64,000 bases of DNA. It comes from an uncultured Eubacteriales bacterium (GTDB lineage: Bacteria > Bacillota > Clostridia > Christensenellales > CAG-138). The DNA lies in the NCBI GenBank assembly GCA_900540495.1, contig UQGA01000001.1:1-64000 (forward strand). The letters are read 5' to 3'. The translations under genes and the position numbers were made by a program. Of this stretch, positions 43,428 through 51,415 are shown one piece after another. Position 1 is the stretch's first letter. The number at the start of each line of letters is the position of its first letter. Under the pieces are notes generated by a model. It searched no databases. It worked only from the letters and a program-made list of their open reading frames with translations, and was not told the DNA's origin.

Positions 43428-44075
43428 TTATTCCTCCCGTATCATGGTCATATTGCCCGCGTCCATTTCGCAGACGGTATCGCACAGCTCGTCGATGTCG
43501 CCCTGGTTGTGGCTGGCAAGCAATATGGTTTTCCCGTCCTCCTTTAAGCTTTTGATCAGATCGCGCATTTCCCGGACGCCGTGCTTGTCAAGGCCGTTCA
43601 GCGGCTCATCCAAGATCAGCAGGGACGGATCTTCCATAATCGCCTGTGCGATGCCGAGGCGCTGCCGCATCCCGAGCGAATATTTCCCGACGGGCTTTTT
43701 CATCATCGGGTCAAGCCCGACGCGGCGAATGGAACCGGCTATTTCCGCAAGCCCTATTCTTTTGTTGAGGGACGCCAGTATTTCCAGGTTTTTTATGCCT
43801 GTGATATTCGGCAGGAACCCCGGCGTTTCAATGATGATCCCGAGGTCGCCCGGGAAATCCACATCCCTTCCAACCCACTTGCCGTTCACGATCACCTTGC
43901 CCTCCGTGGGCAGCAAAAAGCCGCAAATACACTTCATCAGCACTGTCTTGCCGCTGCCATTGTTGCCAACAATGCCGTGTATCTTGCCCTTTTCAAAATC
44001 CCGGCTCACGCCTTTGAGCACCCGTTCCTGCCCGAAATCCTTTGAAACTTTTTGAACGCTGATGGCTATCTCCAT
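43428..44075 (-). CDS. ABC transporter ATP-binding protein (ABC-2 exporter)
   Basis: 215 residues: Walker A GNNGSGKT (37-44), Q-loop region IIIETPGFLPN, a signature YSLGMRQRLGIAQ (GMRQ variant), Walker B LLILDEPLNGLD, H-loop LASHN. The compact size and the NNGSGKT/SLGMRQR pair are typical of lantibiotic-immunity or bacitracin-type ABC-2 exporters. It follows two integral membrane genes and precedes the Ig-like protein. Confidence 0.9.
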   Translation of the reverse strand: MEIAISVQKVSKDFGQERVLKGVSRDFEKGKIHGIVGNNGSGKTVLMKCICGFLLPTEGKVIVNGKWVGRDVDFPGDLGIIIETPGFLPNITGIKNLEILASLNKRIGLAEIAGSIRRVGLDPMMKKPVGKYSLGMRQRLGIAQAIMEDPSLLILDEPLNGLDKHGVREMRDLIKSLKEDGKTILLASHNQGDIDELCDTVCEMDAGNMTMIREE

Positions 44076-44187
44076 GTGTCCTCCTCTCTCAGTGACCGTC
44101 GCGCTGCGCCGGCAGGAAGCCGCGCGCCCCGCGCGCCTTTGCTCAGAGGGCTTTCGCCCCGCTGCCTCCGCCGCCGGCGGCGCTTGG

Positions 44188-45084
44188 CTACGCCCCCTCC
44201 GTTCCGGTAAAGTGAAAATTATAGGTTCGTATGGCCCGAAGCGACAGAACGAACAACAGGGCGATCAGCACCCCAAAGATGGCATAGGTCTGCCACAGCC
44301 TGGGCAACAGGTCGTAGCCAAAGTTGTGCATATGATACGTCGCGTGGTTCAAGGGCGAAAGCCAGCCCACCGCCACGTTCGCCTTGTACATCAGCTCGTC
44401 CGGGAGCTGGAAGATTGCCTTAATCGTTTCGGGGTTCAAGAGAAACCCGTAGAGGCTGAAAGCAAATACGCCGATGACGCCTCCCAACTGTCCTTTTTTC
44501 AAATTGAACAGCAGCATGGTAAACGCCATGACAAGCGTATACAGCAGCATGAGCAGGAAGATCGTCCCCATGCAGGCATAGGGTGTGCTCATTTCAAGGG
44601 TTTTCACAAGGGCGGGAAGCGCCACCGCCTGCCCCGCGCCGGAGTAACCCAGAATCGCCGCCGTTTCGCTCCACAGGTTGCCCACGAAGCTCTGCGTCAT
44701 GCAGACAAGGGACGTGGCAATCAGAATAAAGATGAGATAGAGCGCCGTCGCCGCAACGATATACGCCGCCTGTCCGGCAAGCCAGGTTTTGCGGTCGATC
44801 CGCATGAGATAGAACGGCGTGCCCGAGCTGATAAAGGGCATATCCGCAAATAGCAGCAAGAGCAGCAGCGAGGATAAAAGGATGGAATTTGCATCCCCGA
44901 ACGTCCACACAAAGGCTTCCACGATCTGCATCGTCGTCTCATACTCCCGCGCAAACTGCACCGCCTTGTCGGACAGCAGAAAGCACAGGATAAAGGCAAG
45001 GCTGAATGTGATGATGATGCGGGGGTTTTTGTGCCAGCCGCGAAAGTTATATAGCATAACAGATAATACCCGTTTGATTTTCAT
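44188..45084 (-). CDS. ABC-2 type transporter permease subunit (1)
   Basis: 298 residues with six hydrophobic segments (for example IIITFSLAFILCFLLSD, ILLSSLLLLLLFADM, LYLIFILIATSLVCM, GTIFLLMLLYTLVMAFTMLLF, LWQTYAIFGVLIALLFVLSL). It resembles ABC-2 permeases in size and topology, but no close family can be named. Its start overlaps the stop of the other permease gene by 4 bases. A 112-base gap separates it from the ATPase gene. Confidence 0.75.
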   Translation of the reverse strand: MKIKRVLSVMLYNFRGWHKNPRIIITFSLAFILCFLLSDKAVQFAREYETTMQIVEAFVWTFGDANSILLSSLLLLLLFADMPFISSGTPFYLMRIDRKTWLAGQAAYIVAATALYLIFILIATSLVCMTQSFVGNLWSETAAILGYSGAGQAVALPALVKTLEMSTPYACMGTIFLLMLLYTLVMAFTMLLFNLKKGQLGGVIGVFAFSLYGFLLNPETIKAIFQLPDELMYKANVAVGWLSPLNHATYHMHNFGYDLLPRLWQTYAIFGVLIALLFVLSLRAIRTYNFHFTGTEGA

Positions 45085-45845
45085 ATCTGTTCGAGCCTCC
45101 TTTTGGCTGCGTGGAAGAACAGCAGGCTAAAAAGGACGATCAGCTCCAAAAGCAGCAGCACCACGCCCATGTTGCCCCACATCCAAAACTCTGAGGGATT
45201 CGTCCACTCCTTGGGATAGAGGACATAGAGCGTATCAAAATACCGCTCATAGAGAATGATGAGCACATAGTAAAGCACGAACGGCGAAGCATACGCCATA
45301 TACTTGCTGCTCGTAAGCGTCGCAAAGGTAAGACCGACAAGCGACCAGAACGCGCCGGAACAGGCGAACAGCAGAACTTTGCCCATCAGCTCTTCAAAAT
45401 AGGGATGGGAAACCGCGCCGGGTTCCACCGCCGCTTCCATGGGGGAGAAAACAAGCGCGGCAACCACATACCCCAGCAGCACGCCGAGGGATACCGAAAG
45501 TCCGCCCGAAACAAGGCTGCCGAGGATTTTTCCCAGAAGATAGCCGTTTTTTGTCGTGCGGGGCAGGTATTCCTTGACAAAGCCGCTTTTCATGTCGTCA
45601 AGAAAGGAGGAGGTGAAGGGCAGCGCCGCGATGATCGGCAGCGCCAGCGTCATGGCGTCGGAGGTGAGGGCGTTCATGAGGAAGGTATGGTGAAAGCCGC
45701 TTTGCAAAAGCTCTTCTGAGCGGAATGCCTGAAGCACATCCTGCACCGAGGAGAGGAGCAGGATGACGGTTGCCGCCAGTATCCCGATATACAGGCCCTT
45801 GCCGGAGACCGCCTGCCGGATGGCTCCCGGGATTGCTTTCCTCAT
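45081..45845 (-). CDS. ABC-2 type transporter permease subunit (2)
   Basis: 254 residues. The start at 45845 follows AAGGAGGAGATC; a longer frame has no ribosome binding site. About six hydrophobic segments, with a DDMKSGFVKEYLPRTTKNGYLLGK loop typical of ABC-2/lantibiotic-protection permeases. It is the first gene of the exporter operon and overlaps the next gene by 4 bases. The two permeases are not alike in sequence and probably form a heterodimer. Confidence 0.8.
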   Translation of the reverse strand: MRKAIPGAIRQAVSGKGLYIGILAATVILLLSSVQDVLQAFRSEELLQSGFHHTFLMNALTSDAMTLALPIIAALPFTSSFLDDMKSGFVKEYLPRTTKNGYLLGKILGSLVSGGLSVSLGVLLGYVVAALVFSPMEAAVEPGAVSHPYFEELMGKVLLFACSGAFWSLVGLTFATLTSSKYMAYASPFVLYYVLIILYERYFDTLYVLYPKEWTNPSEFWMWGNMGVVLLLLELIVLFSLLFFHAAKRRLEQI

Positions 45846-46057
45846 GATCTCCTCCTTCCCTGAGCAAGATCGGCTTATTTCCCATTCTAAAGATCTTCTT
45901 TTCAAAAGTCGTTTTCAAAGTGTTAACGTTTTGTTATCGCAGAGGGAGCCTGAAGAAACCCGCTGCCGCAACGCCACTTTACGTGTATGATACCTGCCAA
46001 CGCCGCATCAAGTATTCATCAAATCGTAAGCAAATTGTAATTTCTGGCAACAGGGAA

Positions 46058-46091
46058 GCAGGCATGGACGGCGCTGCGCGTTCATGCCTGC
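46058..46091 (-). terminator. Putative terminator after the DUF6034-like gene
   Basis: Stem GCAGGCATG/CATGCCTGC with a 16-base loop; on the minus strand it is followed by TTCCCTGTT. The T tract is weak. Confidence 0.45.
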
Positions 46092-46116
46092 TGATACATG
46101 GCGGCCGGAGCGGCGA

Positions 46117-47712
46117 TCAATAGCCGTTCATCGGGTCGATCACGCTGCCGTCCACGGCGTTGATAATGAGCTCGGGTACGTCCGTCGGCCCCCGGAAGCT
46201 CTTCTGCAATTCGCCCGTTTCTTCATTGGTCGTCTCGTCGTAAACGCTCACATAGAAGCACCAGGCCGGGACGAGGAGCCCCTCGGTAAACGAATTCTTG
46301 TCGATGATGCGCCACAGGCACAGCTTGGCCGTGACGACGTCGATTTGGAGGACGTTCACCCACTCCGCCTTGGCGAGCGGCTCGTTCTGGATCGTCATCA
46401 TCCGGGTGAAGATCTCGCCGATCTCGCTGAAGGGTAAGAGGTTGGCGCTCTCCGTCTCGACCTTTTCCACGTTCAGCGGGCCTTCCCACTGGATGGACAG
46501 GATCCCCTCGTCGTCCACGAGGATTTCAAAACTCTCGTAGGCCCACTGCCGTCCAAAGCTCTCGCCGCCCGTAGCGGAGGCGGACCAGCCGTAATAGGAT
46601 TCCGTCGTCACGTCGCCCAGCTGGCGCAGCAGGCGGAACGAATAGTATTCCTCCGCGTCCGCCAGCGCCTGCGCCATCCTGTCCTTGTACGCCTCCCGTT
46701 CTTCCGGCAGGGTGAAGCGGAGCATGCCGTAGTTCTGCGCCGTCGTCATGAGCGAGACGGTGTCGATGGCCATGTCGTCGATGCCGAGCGCCGAAAGGAA
46801 ATCTTCGACCACGGCGCGGGCTTCGGCCGGCGTGGTCGTCAGCTTGCAGTCGACGGCCTCCCCGGTCAGGGACTGCTCCGTCACGTCCAGCAGCTGCGCG
46901 TCGCCGTCGCGGTGTCCCGCCTTCTCTTTCTCCCGACTGTAGAGGAAGGTCGACCCGCTCGACGGCAGGTCCACCTGGATATTTCCGTCTTTATCGGTGT
47001 ACGACTCCACATCAGTATTTTCATAGTCTGCGTCATTCATGACAAAAAACATCTTGGCATCGGCGTCGAAACTGCTGATGAGATTCAGCCTCATGCAGGT
47101 GCCGGTGGACGCGCCCGTCTGGTTGTTGATGGCAAACGGCTGCAGCGTGCCGTCCGACGGGACCAGCACGACGTCTTCCGGCGCGCTTTCGTATTCCTCA
47201 TAGAGGTATTTCAAATAATTTTCCGAAACCGCCGCGCCCTCCGTGCCGCTCCATTTGGCCAGGTCCTCCTGCGTTCGCTCGATGTCGGCCTGCACCTGCG
47301 CCTTTGTCCGTACCTCCGGGTCGATGTACATGGGCGTGTCGCCGCAGAGATAGGAGAAAAGCGCATACACGAATTCCTGGCTGAACCGCCCGGCGGTCAC
47401 GCGCGCGAGGGGGACGTTGACGGTGTCGGGGAGCGAAAGCGCAACGTCTGACGAAATTGTCATCTTGCCGCCCGCCTCGATCGCGGTCGTCTGCCACCTT
47501 TCCGGCGCGCCATACCGCTCGCAGAGCGCGGCATAGGTCAGCTCCCCGTCCTGCGGCATGGTTGCGGGGGCGTTATCGGCGGTAGAGACGGCCTGCTCCA
47601 CCATCTTATCGTTGTCCTTTCCAACGACCACGGCGCTCTCCGGCGACGGCTGGCAGCCGAACAGGGAAATTGCGAGCAGGGTCGCGAACAGGGCGGCAAA
47701 CAGTTTCTTCAT
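46117..47712 (-). CDS. DUF6034-like lipoprotein
   Basis: 531 residues. The ATG at 47712 starts a clear lipoprotein signal peptide (MKKLFAALFATLLAISLFGC, Cys20). The mature part is acidic and beta-rich, with DIERTQEDLAKWSGTEGAAV, a PAEARAVVEDFLSALGIDDM segment and GGESFGRQWAYESFEILVDD. This is the pattern of the large DUF6034 lipoproteins of gut Clostridia; the assignment is from memory of the family and not certain. A long upstream in-frame extension runs into the divergent McrC gene and is ignored. Function unknown. Confidence 0.68.
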   Translation of the reverse strand: MKKLFAALFATLLAISLFGCQPSPESAVVVGKDNDKMVEQAVSTADNAPATMPQDGELTYAALCERYGAPERWQTTAIEAGGKMTISSDVALSLPDTVNVPLARVTAGRFSQEFVYALFSYLCGDTPMYIDPEVRTKAQVQADIERTQEDLAKWSGTEGAAVSENYLKYLYEEYESAPEDVVLVPSDGTLQPFAINNQTGASTGTCMRLNLISSFDADAKMFFVMNDADYENTDVESYTDKDGNIQVDLPSSGSTFLYSREKEKAGHRDGDAQLLDVTEQSLTGEAVDCKLTTTPAEARAVVEDFLSALGIDDMAIDTVSLMTTAQNYGMLRFTLPEEREAYKDRMAQALADAEEYYSFRLLRQLGDVTTESYYGWSASATGGESFGRQWAYESFEILVDDEGILSIQWEGPLNVEKVETESANLLPFSEIGEIFTRMMTIQNEPLAKAEWVNVLQIDVVTAKLCLWRIIDKNSFTEGLLVPAWCFYVSVYDETTNEETGELQKSFRGPTDVPELIINAVDGSVIDPMNGY

Positions 47713-47737
47713 GTGCTTGAAAACCTCGTGTGTTTCA

Positions 47738-48796
47738 ATGATTAAGGATAAGAGCATCTTCATAAAAAACATATACTATATGCTTTCGTATGCCTTCACG
47801 ACGCTGAATCAAGGCGGTTATGAGGATGTTGCTACCGAAGAGTTCGAGAATATGCATAACCTCTTTGCTGCGATTCTGGCGAAAGGCATCAGCAGACAGC
47901 TGAAACAAGGCCTGTATCGGGAGTATTTGAATCGAAAAGAGGATGTTGCTGTAGTCCGTGGCAAGATTGATATGCCAGGGACCATTCAGAACCAGCTTGC
48001 CAGGAAGCGGGTTCTGTCCTGTGAATATGATGAGCTTTCTGAAAACAATCTCCTGAATCAAATACTCAAAACAACAGTCATGCTTCTGCTCCGACACACG
48101 AGGGTAGATCAGGTGTACAAGAGCGACCTGAAAAAGGAAATGCTGTTCTTCTCGAATGTTGATACAATCGACCCTGCCACGATCCGCTGGTCAGCCATTC
48201 GTTTCCAGAGGAACAACAATACCTATCGTATGCTCATCAGTCTGTGTCAACTTATTCTGGAAGGAATGCTTCTGACCACAGACTCCGGAGAATATAAGTT
48301 GGCTTCCTTCGTCGATGAGCAGCGTATGAACCGCCTGTATGAGAAATTTATCCTCGAATACTATGCCAAGGAATGTCCGCAAGTGACGGCAACGGCTTCA
48401 CAGATTCCATGGGTCTTGGATGATGGGATTGGGACAATGCTGCCGGTCATGCAGAGTGACATCATGCTCACAAGAGGCAATGAGGTATTGATCATCGATG
48501 CCAAGTATTACACGCATACCATGCAAACTCAATACAATGTCCACACGCTTCATTCCAGCAATCTGTATCAGATTTTTACCTATGTCAAGAACAAGGATGC
48601 GGAGTTTGGCAGTAGGCCGCATACAGTTTCTGGTATGTTACTCTATGCGGCAACTGATGAAGCTATTCAGCCGGATAACAGGTACCAGATGAGTGGCAAC
48701 AAGATTAGCGTCCGAACGCTTGACTTAAATCAAGAATTCTCCGAAATTGCTTCTCAGTTAAATGCGATTGTGGACGAACATTTTTCTGCCAATTAA
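47738..48796 (+). CDS. McrC-like component of a 5-methylcytosine restriction system (orphan)
   Basis: 352 residues from the ATG at 47738 (MIKDKSIFIKNIYYMLSYAF). It has the McrC/McrBC layout: the KNIYYMLSYAF start, a core with DELSENNLLNQILK, and a C-terminal PD-(D/E)xK-type nuclease part with QSDIMLTRGNEVLIIDAKYY (D..DAK). McrC is the nuclease partner of the GTPase McrB, but no McrB gene is present. The composition is clearly more AT-rich than its neighbours. Only 25 bases separate its start from the divergent lipoprotein start, leaving no room for a promoter or a good ribosome binding site. Likely a remnant of a transferred restriction island. Confidence 0.82.
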   Translation: MIKDKSIFIKNIYYMLSYAFTTLNQGGYEDVATEEFENMHNLFAAILAKGISRQLKQGLYREYLNRKEDVAVVRGKIDMPGTIQNQLARKRVLSCEYDELSENNLLNQILKTTVMLLLRHTRVDQVYKSDLKKEMLFFSNVDTIDPATIRWSAIRFQRNNNTYRMLISLCQLILEGMLLTTDSGEYKLASFVDEQRMNRLYEKFILEYYAKECPQVTATASQIPWVLDDGIGTMLPVMQSDIMLTRGNEVLIIDAKYYTHTMQTQYNVHTLHSSNLYQIFTYVKNKDAEFGSRPHTVSGMLLYAATDEAIQPDNRYQMSGNKISVRTLDLNQEFSEIASQLNAIVDEHFSAN

Positions 48797-48996
48797 ATCT
48801 CCATTAGAATTCCTTTTAACCTGCAAAGATGAAACGATAGTCCGCAAATTAAACGATACCCATAAAACAAACGATAGCCTGCTGCTCCCCAGCGCCTTTG
48901 CGGACTGGGTTAGCGGCAAGCTATCGCTTTGTCTGGCAACGGATGGGGCCGATAAAAGCCAGAAACCCCTTGAAATCAGGACTTTCAGGCAAAAAG
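48797..48996. other. AT-rich region between orphan McrC and tmRNA
   Basis: About 200 bases, compositionally like the McrC gene, with a repeated ACGATA string (48832, 48853, 48870). A short open frame here reads MRLWTNIFLPIKSPLEFLLT and is unsupported. No integrase or transposase fragment was identified. Confidence 0.5.
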
Positions 48997-49046
48997 AAAG
49001 CACCGCAATCCTGATACGCTTTGTATCAAAATTGCGGTGCTTTTTT
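48997..49046. terminator. Bidirectional terminator at the tmRNA 3' end
   Basis: A 13-bp stem (AAAGCACCGCAAT/ATTGCGGTGCTTT) encloses a smaller hairpin TGATAC/GTATCA. It is followed on the plus strand by TTTTTT and on the minus strand by TTTCTTTTT. It abuts the CCA end of tmRNA and can stop both tmRNA transcription and transcripts from McrC. Confidence 0.87.
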
Positions 49047-49402
49047 GGTGGAGGCGGCGAGAGTCGAACTCGCGTCCGAAAACCTGTCCGCAAGACCTTC
49101 TACGAGCGTAGCCGCTGATTTCGTATTCCCTTTCCGCGGCCCCCGGCGGCAGGGTCCGCGTTCCGGTAGCTTCATAAGTCCGGCCCGCCGCAAAGCTTAG
49201 GCGGGTTCGTTCCCTACCCTAAATGACGCCCGGTACCGCAACGGTAGGTCTTTGCGGGCGGACGGTCACCGCGTGTTACGCAGCGACGAGTTGCGTATTG
49301 TGGTTGTCAGTTATTTTTTAACTGTCCCGTTTTTAACGAAGCACGGGGCTTCGGCTCGCTTATCCGGCTTCCATGATCCCCGTCGAAACCATGTTCGCCC
49401 CC
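49046..49402 (-). ncRNA. ssrA: Transfer-messenger RNA (tmRNA)
   Basis: 357 bases. The 5' end GGGGGCGAACATGGTTTCGA pairs through its first seven bases with CGCCTCC next to the encoded discriminator and CCA (49046-49055). A T-arm-like GTTCGACTC is near the 3' end. The tag reading frame (49308-49276) encodes DNHNTQLVAA and a TAA stop, after AATAACT; the first Ala comes from the charged tmRNA. It rescues stalled ribosomes with SmpB, encoded 1.5 kb upstream on the same strand. Confidence 0.95.
49276..49308 (-). other. tmRNA tag-peptide reading frame
   Basis: GAC AAC CAC AAT ACG CAA CTC GTC GCT GCG TAA, giving DNHNTQLVAA. The hydrophobic-Val-Ala-Ala end is a protease-recognition type tail. Confidence 0.8.
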
Positions 49403-49435
49403 ACGACATTGTATGCATTATCTGCATACAATGAT

Positions 49436-49465
49436 ATTATACCACGAAATTTCTAAGAAATGCAA
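49436..49465 (-). promoter_or_regulatory. tmRNA promoter
   Basis: Minus strand -35 TTGCAT (49465-49460), 18-base spacer, -10 TATAAT (49441-49436). Between it and the mature 5' end lies a perfect inverted repeat GTATGCA/TGCATAC (49411-49429) in the leader removed by RNase P. Confidence 0.65.
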
Positions 49466-49686
49466 GATGCCTGCCGGCCGACGGCCGCATTTATCCGTCC
49501 TGCCCGCCGGCAAATTCGCGCCCGGCGCAGCCGCGCAGGCGAACGGCCCGCGGCGTTCCAAAGCGCCGGGCGGACGCCGAAAGCGGGCAACGGCCCCGTC
49601 CTCCGGCCGATAGCCCGGACCGCCCGTCCTCCAAGGCCGCTGTTTGCCGGCGCTTGAAGCCCGGCCGGCCGCGCCGCCCGGGGCGC
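49466..49686. other. Very GC-rich intergenic spacer upstream of tmRNA
   Basis: 220 bases with many CGGCC and GCCGG motifs and no supported gene. Weak hairpins near 49655-49686 could terminate the lysA transcript, but none has a T tract. Confidence 0.55.
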
Positions 49687-50934
49687 TTAAAACAGGTGCA
49701 GAATATCAAGCGTCGCAAAATAATCGGCCGGCGTTTCGGCGCGCCGGATGAGTCTTGCGGAACCATCCTCCTCCAGCAGGAGCTCGGCGCTGCGGAGCTT
49801 GCCATTATAATTGTAGCCCATCGAAAAGCCGTGCGCGCCCGTATCGTGGATGACGACGATATCGCCCACATCGATCTTTGGGAGCGGGCGATCAATGGCA
49901 AACTTGTCGTTGTTTTCGCAGAGCGAGCCGGTCACGTCATAGAGATGCGTACACGGCGCCTCCTCCTTGCCCATGACCGTAATATGGTGGTACGCGCCGT
50001 ACATCGCCGGGCGCATGAGGTTGCAGGCGCAGGCGTCAAGGCCGATGTAATGCTTGTAGATCTCCTTTTCATGGATGGCGTGCGTCACGAGAAAGCCATA
50101 CGGGCCGGTGATGTAACGCCCCAGCTCGGTATAGACCGCAATCTCCATGCCGGCCGGGCGCACGATCTCGTCGTAGGCGCGCGCGACCTCGCGCCCGATG
50201 GTCTCGATGTCCGCCTCCGGCTCGTCCGGCCGGTAGGGAATTCCGATGCCGCCGGAAAGGTTGACAAAGCGCACGTCGGCGCCCGTTTCGTCGCGCAACT
50301 CTACGGCAAGCCGGAACAGCCGCCGCGCCAGGGCCGGATAATAGCCGGCGTCGGTCGTGTTGGAGGCCAGAAACGCATGCAGGCCAAAGCGCTCCGCGCC
50401 GAGCGCGAGAAGCTGCCGGAAGCCCTCCGTGAGCTGGGCGCGCGTAAAGCCGTACTTCGCCTCGCTCGGCTGCCCCATGATCGTATTGCCCAGCTTGAAC
50501 GCCCCGCCCGGATTGTAGCGGCAGGATATGGTGCGCGGAATGCCCCCGTGGCGGCGCAAAAACTCAATATGGGTGATGTCGTCAAGGTTGATGATCGCAT
50601 CCAGCTCCCGCGCCAGCGCAAACTCCTCCGGCGGCGTGTCGTTGCTCGAAAACATGATATCGCGCCCCGTAATGCCGACGGCACGGGAAAGCATGAGTTC
50701 GGTCAGCGAGGAACAATCCATCCCGCAGCCCTCTTCGTACAGCAACTGCATGACGGCCGGATTGGGCAGGGCCTTGACGGCAAAATATTCCCGAAAGCCC
50801 GGGTTCCATGCGAATGCGCGCCGCAGGCGGCGCACGTTCGCACGGATGCCGCGCGCGTCGTAAATGTGGAACGGCGTGGGATATTCCCGACAAATGCGCT
50901 CGATCCCTGCCTTGTCAAACGGAAGCCGCTTCAT
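49687..50934 (-). CDS. lysA: Diaminopimelate decarboxylase-like PLP enzyme
   Basis: 415 residues, fold-type III PLP decarboxylase. Schiff-base K54 is in FAVKALPNP, the phosphate-binding loop is SGGIGIPYRP, RxxLG-type TELGRYITGPYGF follows, and CENND replaces the usual C-E-S-x-D, next to ALRP-like NLMRPAMYGAYH. It is read as LysA (meso-diaminopimelate to L-lysine), but the divergent CENND means an ornithine- or carboxynorspermidine-type relative cannot be excluded. It lies between smpB and ssrA, 13 bases after the smpB stop. Confidence 0.85.
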   Translation of the reverse strand: MKRLPFDKAGIERICREYPTPFHIYDARGIRANVRRLRRAFAWNPGFREYFAVKALPNPAVMQLLYEEGCGMDCSSLTELMLSRAVGITGRDIMFSSNDTPPEEFALARELDAIINLDDITHIEFLRRHGGIPRTISCRYNPGGAFKLGNTIMGQPSEAKYGFTRAQLTEGFRQLLALGAERFGLHAFLASNTTDAGYYPALARRLFRLAVELRDETGADVRFVNLSGGIGIPYRPDEPEADIETIGREVARAYDEIVRPAGMEIAVYTELGRYITGPYGFLVTHAIHEKEIYKHYIGLDACACNLMRPAMYGAYHHITVMGKEEAPCTHLYDVTGSLCENNDKFAIDRPLPKIDVGDIVVIHDTGAHGFSMGYNYNGKLRSAELLLEEDGSARLIRRAETPADYFATLDILHLF

Positions 50935-50947
50935 GCGATGTTCTCCT

Positions 50948-51415
50948 TTACTGTCTGTCCTCTTTCATGCGCCGCTCCATCTCGCGCCCCGCGTCGCGCG
51001 CCGCAATGGCATGCCGCTTATCGTACAGCTTTTTGCCGCGCGCAACGGCCAGCTCCACCTTGACGCGGCCATCGCGCAGATACAGGGAGAGCGGCACAAG
51101 GCTCATGCCTTCGGCCTGCTGCTGCTTGCCAAGGCGCACGATCTCGCGCTTATGGGCGAGGAGCTTGCGCGTGCGGAACGGATCGTGGTTGTAGATGTTG
51201 CCCTGCTCATACGGACTCACGTGCATGCCGACGAGCAACAGTTCCCCGTTTTTGACCTGCGCGTAACTGTCCTTGAGGTTGAGCTGCCCGGCGCGGATGG
51301 ACTTGACCTCGGTCCCCTGCAACGCAATGCCGCATTCGAGCGTATCCTCGATAAAATAATCATGCCTTGCCTTTTTGTTTTGCGCGAGCACCTTTACGCC
51401 GCGTTTGACCGCCAT
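50948..51415 (-). CDS. smpB: SsrA-binding protein SmpB
   Basis: 155 residues with all family blocks: NKKARHDYFIEDTLECGIAL, GTEVKSIRAGQLNLKDSYAQ, HVSPYEQGN, and the C-terminal basic tail KLYDKRHAIAARDAGREMER. SmpB binds tmRNA and brings it to stalled ribosomes. The ATG at 51415 follows AAAGGAGGGACGGCG. The start lies within the last 56 bases of rnr, so translation is coupled. Confidence 0.97.
   Translation of the reverse strand: MAVKRGVKVLAQNKKARHDYFIEDTLECGIALQGTEVKSIRAGQLNLKDSYAQVKNGELLLVGMHVSPYEQGNIYNHDPFRTRKLLAHKREIVRLGKQQQAEGMSLVPLSLYLRDGRVKVELAVARGKKLYDKRHAIAARDAGREMERRMKEDRQ

Noticed and set aside
48797..49046. Integrase or attachment-site remnant at the tmRNA 3' end
   Set aside because: No integrase fragment and no second copy of the tmRNA 3' end in the window; the structure there is explained as a bidirectional terminator.
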